From UBA7703 sp963667195 (GTDB taxonomy: Bacteria; Bacillota; Clostridia; Christensenellales; CAG-138), in assembly GCA_963667195.1 (NCBI GenBank), contig OY762962.1, positions 1 through 64,000 of the forward strand: DNA of 64,000 nt. The letters are read 5' to 3'. The notes under the pieces were generated by a model. That model did no database searches, had not been told where the DNA came from, and was given only the letters and a program-made list of their open reading frames with translations. The translations under genes were made by a program, and so were the position numbers. Numbering within the stretch: the stretch's first letter is position 1; every line of letters begins with the position of its first letter. This document shows, one piece after another, positions 43,236 through 52,002 of this stretch.

Positions 43236-44648
43236 TTATGCGCCAATGTCCTCCACATACAGCATGCGAACGCCGTCGTCCTGCTGCGGTTCCTGCGCCT
43301 TGCGCTCCGCGGCCTCGCGCGCTTCAAAGAACTTGAGCGCAACCTGCGGGAAGAGCGCGTAGCTGAGTACGTCTTCATCCTGACGGATGTGATCCTTGAT
43401 CTCCTCGCGGTAGGATTCCAGCTCGGGCTTGAGCAGATCCGCCGGCCGGCAGGTGATCACTTCGTCATTACCGATGGCCATCTTACGCACTTCCTCGTTG
43501 ACCGGAGCGGGCAGCTGACCATACTCGCCGCGCAGCAGTGCGCGGGATTCCTTGGTGAAGACCTTGTAACGCTCGCCGGAGATGATGTTCATCACGGCCT
43601 GCGTGCCGACGATCTGGCTCGTGGGAGTCACGAGCGGCGGATAGCCGAAGTCCTTGCGGACGCGCGGCACTTCCTCGAGCACATCGTAGTACTTGTCGGA
43701 CTTGCCCGCTTCTTTGAGCTGGGAGATCAGGTTAGAGAGCATGCCGCCCGGCACCTGATACAGCAGCGTGTTCGTGTCCACGCCCAGCGCCTTGACGGAG
43801 ATTGTTCCATCCGCAATCATGCGATCCGCAACGGGACGCATAATCTTCGCGGCTTCGGAGAGCTTCACCAGATCGAGGCCGGTGTCGCGGTCGGTTCCCT
43901 TGAGGGTGGCGACCAACGGCTCGGTCGCGGGCTGTGCCGTGCCGTTGCCAAAGGGCGACAGCGCGGTGTCCACGATATCTACGCCGGCCTGCGCCGCCAT
44001 GAGATAAACCATGTCGCCGGTGCCGGTCGTGTTATGCGTGTGCAGGTGAATCGGAACCTTGACTTCCTTCTTGAGGCGCGAAATGAGCGAATACGCATCA
44101 TACGGCAGCAGGAGGTTTGCCATGTCCTTGATGCAGATCGTGTCCGCCCCCATCTGCTCCAGCTCTTTTGCCATCTGGATGAAGTAATCGTGGTTGTGCA
44201 CCGGCGAAACCGTATAGCTGATCGCGGGTTCGCAGATGCCGCCGTACTTCTTGGTAAAGCGGATCGCGCTCTCAAGGTTACGGATGTCGTTCACCGCGTC
44301 GAAGATGCGGATGACGTCGATGCCGTTCTCAATCGCTTTTTTGCAGAACTGCTCCACCACGTCGTCGGCATAATGTTTGTAACCCAGGATGTTCTGTCCG
44401 CGGAACAGCATCTGCAACTTTGTGTTGGGCAGGGCTTTGCGAAGCGTTCTGAGGCGCTGCCAGGGATCTTCGTTGAGGAAGCGAAGGCACGCATCAAACG
44501 TAGCTCCGCCCCAGACTTCCAGCGAGTAGTAGCCGATTGAATCGAGCACTTCGCAAGCGGGAAGCATATCTTCGGTGCGCATACGCGTCGCAGCCAGAGA
44601 CTGGTGCGCATCGCGGAAGATCGTGTCGGTGATCATTAATTTGCTCAT
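43236..44648 (-). CDS. oadA: oxaloacetate decarboxylase alpha / pyruvate carboxylase B-type carboxyltransferase
   Basis: 470 residues: HMGL-like TIM barrel with TDTIFRDAHQSL, the metal-ligand motif HLHTHNTTG and KDMANLL, then the conserved carboxyltransferase C-terminal region. Transfers CO2 between biotin and oxaloacetate/pyruvate. The biotin domain is not fused but encoded separately upstream. Start has AAGGAG 8 nt before the ATG. Sodium-pump or carboxylase direction cannot be told from sequence. Confidence 0.92.
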   Translation of the reverse strand: MSKLMITDTIFRDAHQSLAATRMRTEDMLPACEVLDSIGYYSLEVWGGATFDACLRFLNEDPWQRLRTLRKALPNTKLQMLFRGQNILGYKHYADDVVEQFCKKAIENGIDVIRIFDAVNDIRNLESAIRFTKKYGGICEPAISYTVSPVHNHDYFIQMAKELEQMGADTICIKDMANLLLPYDAYSLISRLKKEVKVPIHLHTHNTTGTGDMVYLMAAQAGVDIVDTALSPFGNGTAQPATEPLVATLKGTDRDTGLDLVKLSEAAKIMRPVADRMIADGTISVKALGVDTNTLLYQVPGGMLSNLISQLKEAGKSDKYYDVLEEVPRVRKDFGYPPLVTPTSQIVGTQAVMNIISGERYKVFTKESRALLRGEYGQLPAPVNEEVRKMAIGNDEVITCRPADLLKPELESYREEIKDHIRQDEDVLSYALFPQVALKFFEAREAAERKAQEPQQDDGVRMLYVEDIGA

Positions 44649-44770
44649 TTGGTTTTCTCCTTATGTGCGGCGCAGGACACGGCAATTCAGCCGCGGGCGT
44701 CAACACGGTGTCAATAAAGGGAGCACATGAAACGCCGGGTGTACCAGCGCTCCGCTGCGGGAGAATTCGC

Positions 44771-45130
44771 TTACTGGATCGAGCAGAGCAGGTCGCCCGC
44801 GGAAACGGACGTGCCCTTCGTCACGGCAACGCCGCGAACGGTTCCGGCGACGGGGGCAACGATGTCGCTCTCCATCTTCATGGCTTCGAGCACGAAGATC
44901 GTCTGACCGGCTTTGACTGCATCGCCGTCTTTGACGTTGACGCCAAGGATCGTGCCGGGCATCGGCGCGGTCACTTTGTTTGCGCCGACGGGCGCTGCGA
45001 CAGGCGCGGCAACAGGAGCCGCAACGGGCGCTGCCTGAACGGGAGCTGCTTTCGGGGCTGCTTTTCCGTCGATTTCTTCAACGGCTACTTCATACTGCGT
45101 ACCATTCACGTTCACAAGAAAATTGCGCAT
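44771..45130 (-). CDS. biotin carboxyl carrier protein
   Basis: 119 residues: a short N-terminal beta part, an Ala/Pro/Val-rich flexible linker (about 25-50), and a biotinyl domain with EAMKM, whose lysine carries biotin, as well as APMPGTI and PVAGTV. It works with the adjacent OadA. 122 bp separate it from oadA. Confidence 0.93.
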   Translation of the reverse strand: MRNFLVNVNGTQYEVAVEEIDGKAAPKAAPVQAAPVAAPVAAPVAAPVGANKVTAPMPGTILGVNVKDGDAVKAGQTIFVLEAMKMESDIVAPVAGTVRGVAVTKGTSVSAGDLLCSIQ

Positions 45131-45192
45131 AATTACCTCCGATAATTTACTATATGTGAAATTGTTTGTTCCAGCGATTTGACTGCTGTGTC

Positions 45193-45444
45193 TTAGTTGA
45201 GCTGTTTGATCGAGACAATGCGAAGGCCGGAAACATCCTTGCCCATCACTTCTGCGATGCAGCTTGCAGCCACTGCGGCAAGCTCCGCACGGTTTGCGAC
45301 GGCGGGCGCCGCTGCCGCGACTTCAACGGCTTCCTCTTCGTTTCCGTAAAGGCGATCCTGTCCCGCGCGCACTGCCTTGAGAATCAGAATCAGTGCGATC
45401 AGAACTGCAAACACACCAATTGCGATCCAAATCGTGTTGCTCAT
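45193..45444 (-). CDS. OadG-family sodium-pump decarboxylase gamma subunit
   Basis: 83 residues: one N-terminal membrane helix (IWIAIGVFAVLIALILIL), an acidic Ala-rich linker, and a C-terminal segment ending IVSIKQL, as in OadG/MmdD small subunits that anchor the decarboxylase complex. First gene of the oadG-biotin carrier-oadA-pgsA run. No OadB beta-subunit gene lies nearby. Confidence 0.75.
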   Translation of the reverse strand: MSNTIWIAIGVFAVLIALILILKAVRAGQDRLYGNEEEAVEVAAAAPAVANRAELAAVAASCIAEVMGKDVSGLRIVSIKQLN

Positions 45445-45522
45445 GTTTCGTACCTCCGCTTTATAGCTTTTATGAAGAGAGGCAATTGCCTCATCCTATC
45501 CGTTCTTGTCTTTCTGTTTGGG

Positions 45523-46245
45523 TTACAGCCCGAGCGCATGCCGCAGCGATCGCATCTCGTCCGGCGTTAAGCGCCGTGTTTCACCCGGCTTGAGTTCGCC
45601 GAGGCTGAGCGGCCCGAAGCGCTCCCTCTTGAGGCGCAGGGTTCTGTGTCCGACCGCTTCCAGCATGCGCCGGATCTGGCGGTTCTTTCCCTCGTGAATC
45701 GTGATGAGCAGCGAGGTGTCCCCCGTTTTCGTCGGCCTTACGTGCAGTACCTTTGCCGGGGCTGTCATGCCGTCGTCGAGCTGTACGCCGTTGACGAGAG
45801 ACGCGATTTCCGAGGGCAGAAGCTTTCCGTCGCAGATGGCGTAATAGGTCTTTTCCACCGAAAACTTCGGGTGTGTCATGCGGTGGGCGAGCTCGCCGTC
45901 GTTGGTCATGAGCAGGAGTCCTTCGGAGTTGATATCGAGCCGGCCTACGTTATAGAGCCGCGCCGGAATATCCTTGACGTACTCCTGTACCGTCTTTCTG
46001 CCTTGCGGATCGTCGCTCGTGCTCACAACACCTTTGGGCTTGTAGAGCATCAGCGTGATCAGCTCCTCCTCCTGCTTGACGGGTTTGCCGTCGAAGAGGA
46101 TGACGTCCGTGTCCGGATCGACGCTTATGCCGAGCGTTGCGGTTTCGCCGTTGACCTGTACGCGCCCTGCCGTGATGAGCTCCTCGCTCGCGCGGCGGGA
46201 TGCAATCCCGGCTTCCGCCAAGTATTTCTGTAATCGTAACATCAT
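45523..46245 (-). CDS. rluB: RluB-type 23S rRNA pseudouridine synthase
   Basis: 240 residues: N-terminal S4 domain (LRLQKYLAEAGIASRRASEELI) and the RsuA/RluB catalytic domain with VGRLDINSEGLLLMTNDGE containing the catalytic aspartate, then GKNRQIRRMLEAVGH. It modifies 23S rRNA in the helix 80/90 region (by family). Start ATG 46245 (MMLRLQ) has AAGGA 7 nt upstream; the open frame to 46338 is not conserved. Confidence 0.93.
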   Translation of the reverse strand: MMLRLQKYLAEAGIASRRASEELITAGRVQVNGETATLGISVDPDTDVILFDGKPVKQEEELITLMLYKPKGVVSTSDDPQGRKTVQEYVKDIPARLYNVGRLDINSEGLLLMTNDGELAHRMTHPKFSVEKTYYAICDGKLLPSEIASLVNGVQLDDGMTAPAKVLHVRPTKTGDTSLLITIHEGKNRQIRRMLEAVGHRTLRLKRERFGPLSLGELKPGETRRLTPDEMRSLRHALGL

Positions 46246-46397
46246 ATTCGCATCCTTCTTGTTTTGTTCGTTGTTTGGTGTTCCGATTTGTCGGAGTGCG
46301 AAATGTGTTTGAATCTGAAAAAGCAGTATTGATTGCAATGATTCGTTTGTTTTCGATTGGCTTTAACTGATAAAGTTTGCCATATGCCACCAAATAT

Positions 46398-46427
46398 AGT
46401 ATAGACGAAACACCGCGCTCTCTTCAA
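46398..46427 (-). promoter_or_regulatory. rluB promoter
   Basis: TTGAAG (46422-46427), 18-bp spacer, TATACT (46398-46403) on the minus strand. Confidence 0.65.
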
Positions 46428-46588
46428 CTACTTTTTTACGAAATTGACACATTTGCGGGAAGAAATCTTCGCTTTTCGGTTACCTTTCTGTATTTCGTGA
46501 TCTGATTCACCTTGCCTATAAGTACCTATCTTCCTGAAGCACCGACTGCATCCTCTTCCTGCACCGCTGCTTTTCGAATATGCCGGAA

Positions 46589-46626
46589 AGAAAAAGAGCC
46601 GTCGATTTTTGTTCGGCAGCTCTTGA
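46589..46626 (-). terminator. terminator after the glycosyltransferase gene
   Basis: AAGAGC-TGCCG pairs with CGGCTCTT around an A-rich loop, followed by TTTCTTT on the minus strand. It ends the exporter-barnase-HEAT-glycosyltransferase run. Confidence 0.8.
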
Positions 46627-46672
46627 AGACGCGTTTGCAATCCAGCGAAGTTGGATGAATCGTATTTTGCCG

Positions 46673-48001
46673 TTACGAAAAAACCCGAACCAGTGACGTC
46701 AGAAGCCGAAACCCGATGTTATCGAAGATCGCGAGCAGATATCGCCTGAGCAGCAGCCCCGTATCGGTCTGGCGTTGAAACGCATACTCCTCCAGCAGCG
46801 CCGCGGAAACCGACTGCGCAGAGCCGAAAAGAATGCCCAGCAGCAAGTATAACACAACGATCACGGGCGAAACAACGCCGAGGACACCGGAAAGAATGAC
46901 CGTGATCAAGCCGAGCAGCTCCACAAACGGCCAAATCTTCTCGGCAAAGCGAGTGTCTACGACGCCGGTGATCTCCTGCGCGACCAAACGGTTCCTGCGG
47001 ACGGTGTCGCGCATCTCCCGCTGTTCCGTGCGAATTGCGGCGCACACATCCCGCATCCGCTGCTTTGGCAGTTGGTAGCATATCGCATCCGGCAGCAGTC
47101 GCGCGCAATACGCGCGCTTTTCGCGGCGCATCCGCGCATGAATGCGCAGGAGCAAATCCGCGCCGGGTGCCTTTGCAGCGTCCGAGAATCCGCCGGACTC
47201 GAGTACCGCGCTCTTGAGAAACGCGGCGAACGTGCGGCTCAGCGGCAGATACACGCCGAGGTCAGCATATCCCGCGCGGTTGGTATAAAACAACGTCAGC
47301 CGCTCCAGATACTGCTGCTGGGAGATCATCGTCTGTTTGCGCGCCGGATCATCCGCGGTATCCTTCACCCTTGAAAAGGAACCGATATAGACGCAGGCGG
47401 AGTCGCTAACAAACGCATACACCATCTTGAGCAGCGCGTCTTTCGTCAGCCGCAGATCGGGATAGACCGGAGCAATGATCGGATAAGATGATACGTTCAC
47501 GCCCGCGTTGAGCGCGGAGGCGGTATTTTCCGCCTTGCAGTCGATCACCACAAGGCGCACATCCTTTGCCGAGCGATAGATTCCATCGATCGGTGCCGAC
47601 TTGAGTGTCTTTTTGTATGGTTGGTGAAACGGCAGCAGCATATACGCGCGGTCCAGGCTCGCCCAGGCTTCCGCATGTTCGCTGTTTGCCACAACGATCA
47701 GCTCATACTGCTTAAAGTCCAGAGAAAGCAGGTTCTCCAGCTGTTCTTTCAAACTGCCGGTTTCTTTCGTGGCGGGCAGAATCAGCGAAACCGGCATGAC
47801 ATGCTCGGAGTCCTGAAACCTGCGATAGTCGACCGAGCGCAGAGAGCGAACGTGCTGCTTGAGCTGCGCTGTTGAGTGCCCGATCAGGAGCAAACGTATG
47901 ATTCCCGCAAGCAATGCGAGCGCAAAGAGGATATAACACACCGAAGCCAGTATTGTTTTAATCTGTGGCAGTGCGGATTGCAGAATCGTAATGAATTGCA
48001 T
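46673..48001 (-). CDS. degenerate family-2-like membrane glycosyltransferase
   Basis: 442 residues: an N-terminal membrane helix (about 13-38), a cytosolic GT-A-like domain (about 60-330) and two or three C-terminal helices (about 350-405), the layout of BcsA/PgaC-type synthases. Recognisable remnants are SLILPATKE, DCKAENTASALNAG and SGGFSDAAKAPGADLLLRIH. The DxD region reads PVYPDLRL, the ED base motif reads GAD, and no QxxRW is present (RTEQREMRD instead). It may therefore be inactive or have changed chemistry. It begins 1 nt after the HEAT-repeat gene. Confidence 0.7.
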   Translation of the reverse strand: MQFITILQSALPQIKTILASVCYILFALALLAGIIRLLLIGHSTAQLKQHVRSLRSVDYRRFQDSEHVMPVSLILPATKETGSLKEQLENLLSLDFKQYELIVVANSEHAEAWASLDRAYMLLPFHQPYKKTLKSAPIDGIYRSAKDVRLVVIDCKAENTASALNAGVNVSSYPIIAPVYPDLRLTKDALLKMVYAFVSDSACVYIGSFSRVKDTADDPARKQTMISQQQYLERLTLFYTNRAGYADLGVYLPLSRTFAAFLKSAVLESGGFSDAAKAPGADLLLRIHARMRREKRAYCARLLPDAICYQLPKQRMRDVCAAIRTEQREMRDTVRRNRLVAQEITGVVDTRFAEKIWPFVELLGLITVILSGVLGVVSPVIVVLYLLLGILFGSAQSVSAALLEEYAFQRQTDTGLLLRRYLLAIFDNIGFRLLTSLVRVFS

Positions 48002-48002
48002 G

Positions 48003-49121
48003 TTATGCCGCCTCCCCTTTGATGAGCGCCGCCTGCTCCAGCGCAAAGCGCATCATTTCCGCGGCAAAGCGATCCCCCGTTTTCTCAACTCTCGCGAGCA
48101 GCTCCTTTGTATCGGCAGCTTTTGCGAGGGATTCCGCCGCGCGGTAGCGCACCCACCATTCGCGGTCACAAAGCAGTTTGATCAGCGTTTCCTCGTTCTC
48201 ATGCTCGCCAAATGTCCCCAGCGCGGTCGCGACAACAGCGCGCATTTCCCAGCGCGGATCGCCAGCCCCCGCTACGATCTGCGGCAGCGCCGCTTCAAAG
48301 CGGATTTGCCCCAGCGTGCGCGCGGAATCGATGCGCGTGTTGATATGCCCCTGTATCAAATGCGGCAGTACGAGATCGCCAAGGTCCTCGTAACCCTGCT
48401 CTCCGATGGTCTTGATGCAGGTGCGGCGGATATACGGATCGGATGCCGATGTGATCAGCTTTCTGCAAAGCCTCTTGAGGTCCCCGGCATACACGGAGAA
48501 GATCTCCTCCAGTGTTCGGAATGAAAGCAGCGAAGCGATCGTGTGGTCGCGGCAGAGCGCGATGATGTCCCGCTCCGCGCCGAGCATGCAGAGCGTGAGC
48601 ATGCCGACATGCTGTATTTGCGTGGTCGTGCGGCAGCAGTAAATCTGCGTCACCACATCCGGCGTGTAGCTTTTGAGCCTTAGCGCGCCGATGAGCTTGA
48701 CCACGAGCGCCGTCGTCTCCTCATCCACGCCCTCGAATATCTTATGAAGATATGCGCCGTACCATTCCCCGCCCGCCTCCTGCTGCAGTTTCTCAAATTG
48801 CGGCCTGAGCTGTTCCGAGCAGGCGAGCTCCTCCGCGGTCTCCGCCATGACGATGAGCCCGCGCGCGGAACGAATCCCCCGAATATCGGAAAGCTGATCC
48901 AGCTTGCCTTCGGGATTGACCATCTCGTAGATGTGGTTCTTCATCCGCTTTGCTTCCGCCGCACCGGAGATCAGGCAAAGCAACTGCTCGCGCAGCTTCT
49001 GCACCCTGCGGTTATCGACCGCGCGGGTGATATGCAACAGCAACAGCAGGATCAGGCCGACCGCAAGCAGCACGCCAAGCGTGATGTTGACTCCGACCAA
49101 CAGCTTCTGCAATATGCTCAA
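48003..49121 (-). CDS. membrane-anchored HEAT-repeat protein
   Basis: 372 residues: one N-terminal membrane helix (LLVGVNITLGVLLAVGLILL), then helical repeats. The C-terminal half shows clear HEAT units such as DPYIRRTCIKTIGEQGYED, DSARTLGQIRFEAALPQIV, DPRWEMRAVVATALGTFG and REWWVRYRAAESLAKAAD. The start is TTG 49121, with AAGGAGA 8 nt upstream; the open frame to 49166 adds residues without a binding site. HEAT proteins paired with glycosyltransferases occur in other bacteria; here it probably scaffolds the next gene's product. Confidence 0.8.
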   Translation of the reverse strand: MSILQKLLVGVNITLGVLLAVGLILLLLLHITRAVDNRRVQKLREQLLCLISGAAEAKRMKNHIYEMVNPEGKLDQLSDIRGIRSARGLIVMAETAEELACSEQLRPQFEKLQQEAGGEWYGAYLHKIFEGVDEETTALVVKLIGALRLKSYTPDVVTQIYCCRTTTQIQHVGMLTLCMLGAERDIIALCRDHTIASLLSFRTLEEIFSVYAGDLKRLCRKLITSASDPYIRRTCIKTIGEQGYEDLGDLVLPHLIQGHINTRIDSARTLGQIRFEAALPQIVAGAGDPRWEMRAVVATALGTFGEHENEETLIKLLCDREWWVRYRAAESLAKAADTKELLARVEKTGDRFAAEMMRFALEQAALIKGEAA

Positions 49122-49206
49122 AAACTTCTCTCCTTCCGCCGAAGTGCAGCAAGGTGTCTCGCTCAAACATCCCTTGCCGAACCTGCGTCATGTACGCTTG
49201 AGTACG

Positions 49207-49500
49207 TTAGAACCAATCTCTCAGCGCGATCGTTAGGTTTTTGTTCTCTTGAGCCGCCTGTTCCAGCACCCGAATGATTCTGGCGCCGTAGTCGCCAAGC
49301 GTCTCTTCCAGCGTCGGAGTAAAGCGCACGACGATTCGTGTCGGTGTCCCGATCTCGCCCAAGCAGTCGTTCAGCGCGTCGAGGTTATTGCCATACCAGT
49401 CGGGCAGTCGCAGGCGCTCCTTGATGTGCGCGTGTGCACGTTCCCGCGTGGTCATCTTCTTTGCGTTTAGCGTCAGCCGCTTTTCATGTTTCATGCTCAT
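49207..49500 (-). CDS. barstar-family ribonuclease inhibitor
   Basis: 97 residues. The inhibitory helix is recognisable in LPDWYGNNLDALNDCLGE, where the aspartates match barstar D35 and D39 that plug the barnase active site; the C-terminal strand NLTIALRDWF fits too. It would neutralise the neighbouring ribonuclease in the cytoplasm. GGGAGG lies 6 nt before the ATG, 14 nt after the ribonuclease stop. Confidence 0.9.
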   Translation of the reverse strand: MSMKHEKRLTLNAKKMTTRERAHAHIKERLRLPDWYGNNLDALNDCLGEIGTPTRIVVRFTPTLEETLGDYGARIIRVLEQAAQENKNLTIALRDWF

Positions 49501-49514
49501 CTCCGGCCTCCCGC

Positions 49515-50096
49515 TTATGGCTCGCCGTAGAGCAGATCGAACGACTCGTAGTGATCCTCCGTGTAGTAGATCAGCCCGTCGTCGGAGAATACGATTCGCT
49601 TTGCGCCTCGGCTGTCCTTGTGCAGGGTGTCAATGTCGCATTCGTAATATTGCCGTCCGCGCGCTTCGGGAAGAATGCCTTCGTTGTTGCCGAAGCGGTC
49701 TCCGCCGATGCATTTGCCGTAGGCGTAGTCGTCCAGTCCGCCGCCGCTCCAACCCAGCGCGCGCGCGTCGTTCTTGGTGATAAAGTTCTCCGGCAGGTGC
49801 CCGTAGGTATATAGGTAAAGACCCACGTCCTCTTTGGAGGTGTACGTTCCCGCTTCGTCGATGGCAACTGCGGTTGCCTGCGGCAGAGATTGTGCCGTGT
49901 CGGCGGGCGTTGCGGTAGCCGCCGCGGTCGCGGAAGCGTCGTCGCTGTTTGCCGTGCCATCCAGTGAGACGAGGCTGCTCGTCTGCTGCGCTTGCTCCTG
50001 CGTGGCCGCCGGCTGCGGAGCGTAGAGATTGAGCACCCAGATGGCGGCAACTATGGCAAGTATGACCAGCAGTATCGTCAGCGCGCGCTTGTTCAC
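49515..50096 (-). CDS. secreted/anchored barnase-family ribonuclease
   Basis: 193 residues: an N-terminal signal/anchor helix (about 4-25), a Gln/Ala/Thr-rich linker, and a microbial ribonuclease domain (about 85-193). Barnase motifs are all present: GHLPENFITKNDARALGW, CIGGDRFGNNEG, RQYYECDI (general base Glu), GAKRIVFS (Arg), and TEDHYESF (general acid His). Start is GTG 50096 with AGGA 8 nt upstream. Whether the signal is cleaved is unclear. The barstar gene follows directly. Confidence 0.93.
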   Translation of the reverse strand: MNKRALTILLVILAIVAAIWVLNLYAPQPAATQEQAQQTSSLVSLDGTANSDDASATAAATATPADTAQSLPQATAVAIDEAGTYTSKEDVGLYLYTYGHLPENFITKNDARALGWSGGGLDDYAYGKCIGGDRFGNNEGILPEARGRQYYECDIDTLHKDSRGAKRIVFSDDGLIYYTEDHYESFDLLYGEP

Positions 50097-50153
50097 TCGT
50101 GAATTCCTTTCCTATATGCAATGCGGCCTCGACCGCACGGCGTTTCCTTTTCT

Positions 50154-51890
50154 TTAGTCGATCATCGAAACCTGATAGAGCTGCGCGTAGAGCCCGTTTG
50201 CCTGCAGGAGCTCCTCGTGCGTGCCCCGCTCGCGAATTCCCTGCTCGTCCAGCACCACGATTTCGTCCGCATGCTTGACGGTGGAGAGCCGGTGCGCGAT
50301 GACCAGCGTCGTGCGTCCCTTTGACAGCTCCTCAAATGAATGCTGGATGTCGTGTTCGGTGACGGTGTCCAGCGCGCTGGTCGCTTCGTCCAGAATCAAC
50401 ACGGGCGGGTTTTTGAGAAACAGTCTCGCGATGGAGACGCGCTGCTTCTGCCCGCCGGAGAGCATGATTCCCCGCTCGCCAACCTGCGTGTCATATCCAT
50501 CCGAAAACTGCAAAATCTCCTCGTGGATATGCGCGCGCTTTGCCGCCTCGATGACCTCTTCGTCCGTGGCATCGATGCGCCCATAGCGGATGTTTTCCAT
50601 CACGCTACTGGCAAAGAGGAACACGTCCTGCTGCACGATGCCGACGTTTCTGCGAAGAGACTTCATGGTCACGTCCCTCGTGTCCACGCCGTCGATGGTG
50701 ATGCTGCCGCTGCGCTGCTCGTAAAAGCGCGGAATCAGGTGGCACAGCGTCGTTTTGCCGCCTCCGCTCGGGCCAACAAGCGCGAGCGTCCTGCCCGCGG
50801 GGATGTCGAGATCGACATGGGACAACACGCACCTGCCGCTTTCGTAGGCAAACGTCACATCGCTAAAGCAGATGTCGCCGCGCACGTTTTGGAGCGTCTT
50901 TGCATTCGGGCGATCCTTGATCTCCGGCTCGATATCCATGATCTCGCAAAAACGCGAAAAGCCCGCCATGCCGAGGATGTATACTTCCGTAAACGCAGCA
51001 AGACGCTTAAGCGGCTGAATGAACGCCGCAACATACAGTGTAAACGTAATGAGCAGGATCGGGTCGAGGCTGCTTTTATAGATCAGGTATCCGCCCAGCG
51101 CCAGGACGACGAGGTTGAACATGGCAATGAAGAATTCCATACCGCTGTTGAAGAACGCCATGTAGCGATAGAACCCGTCCTTCGCGTGGACGAATCTGGC
51201 GTTGCCACGCTCAAACTTTTCGCGCTCATACCCCTCGTTGGTAAACGCCTTCGCTACCCGCGCGCCGGAAATCGAGGATTCGATATCCGCGTTGATCTCG
51301 GCGACGCGTTCCTTTACCTTGAGAGAGGCGTCGCGCATCTTGATCCTCAGCCGCACCACGTAGTAGATCGCCACTGGCACGATGCAGAGAAGCGCCAGCG
51401 CGAGCCGCCAGTCCACGAACATCATCACGGCAAACGCGCCGAGAACCGTCGTGCCGGAGATCAGCACGTCCTCCGGGCCATGGTGCGCAAGCTCCGTGAT
51501 GTCGAACAGGTCCGTCGTCACGCGGGACATGAGTTTGCCCGTGCGCACTTTGTCGTAAAAGCTGAAGGAAAGCTCCTGAATGTGCGAGAAGATATCCCTG
51601 CGGATATCCGCCTCCATGCGGACGCCCAGCACGTGTCCCCAATAGTTGATCACAAACAGCAGCAGCGCGCGCACCAGATACGCGAAAAACGCGGCAATGA
51701 TAAGGCCGACAAACACGCGAACCATCGCGTGGTCCTTCGTCATCTGCGGCAGGAGCGTGCGAAGGATGTACTGCGTGAGCATCGGGTATGCGATGTCGAT
51801 TCCGGAGACCAGCACCGCGCAGGATAAATCGAGGATCAAAAGCCCCTTGTGCGGGCGATAATAGGCGAAAAATCGTTTCAGTTTACTCAT
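50154..51890 (-). CDS. ABC exporter half-transporter (MsbA/MDR type)
   Basis: 578 residues: six membrane helices (1-310), then an ATPase domain with Walker A GPSGGGKTTL, signature LSGGQKQRVSIARL, Walker B VLILDEATSALD and the H-loop IAHRLST. It works as a homodimer or with a partner; substrate not predictable. It is the first gene of the run continuing into the ribonuclease and barstar. Its promoter puts transcription start at the ATG. Confidence 0.93.
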   Translation of the reverse strand: MSKLKRFFAYYRPHKGLLILDLSCAVLVSGIDIAYPMLTQYILRTLLPQMTKDHAMVRVFVGLIIAAFFAYLVRALLLFVINYWGHVLGVRMEADIRRDIFSHIQELSFSFYDKVRTGKLMSRVTTDLFDITELAHHGPEDVLISGTTVLGAFAVMMFVDWRLALALLCIVPVAIYYVVRLRIKMRDASLKVKERVAEINADIESSISGARVAKAFTNEGYEREKFERGNARFVHAKDGFYRYMAFFNSGMEFFIAMFNLVVLALGGYLIYKSSLDPILLITFTLYVAAFIQPLKRLAAFTEVYILGMAGFSRFCEIMDIEPEIKDRPNAKTLQNVRGDICFSDVTFAYESGRCVLSHVDLDIPAGRTLALVGPSGGGKTTLCHLIPRFYEQRSGSITIDGVDTRDVTMKSLRRNVGIVQQDVFLFASSVMENIRYGRIDATDEEVIEAAKRAHIHEEILQFSDGYDTQVGERGIMLSGGQKQRVSIARLFLKNPPVLILDEATSALDTVTEHDIQHSFEELSKGRTTLVIAHRLSTVKHADEIVVLDEQGIRERGTHEELLQANGLYAQLYQVSMID

Positions 51891-51896
51891 GTCCCC

Positions 51897-51925
51897 ATAT
51901 TAGCAGAACGCAGGCGCAATATCAA
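51897..51925 (-). promoter_or_regulatory. promoter of the ABC exporter (leaderless layout)
   Basis: TTGATA (51920-51925), 17-bp spacer ending TGC, TAATAT (51897-51902) on the minus strand. The ATG (51890) begins 6 nt after the -10 box, where transcription would normally start. Confidence 0.7.
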
Positions 51926-51966
51926 CCGCCGCTGTGTTGCGGCGCGCGTTTCAACGCGCTTTTGCG

Positions 51967-51995
51967 TTGTCAAAAAGCGGGAAATGCGATACGCT
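51967..51995 (+). promoter_or_regulatory. promoter candidate of the DNA glycosylase gene (leaderless layout)
   Basis: TTGTCA (51967-51972), 17-bp spacer, TACGCT (51990-51995), then 7 nt and the ATG at 52003. No Shine-Dalgarno precedes the ATG. The -10 box is weak. Confidence 0.45.
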
Positions 51996-52002
51996 GTATG
52001 GC

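Larger units (their letters stand above)
46246..46672. other. intergenic region upstream of rluB
   Basis: 427 bp, AT-richer than its surroundings. It holds the glycosyltransferase terminator (46589-46626) and the rluB promoter (46398-46427), giving a leader of about 150 nt. No credible gene was seen. Confidence 0.6.
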
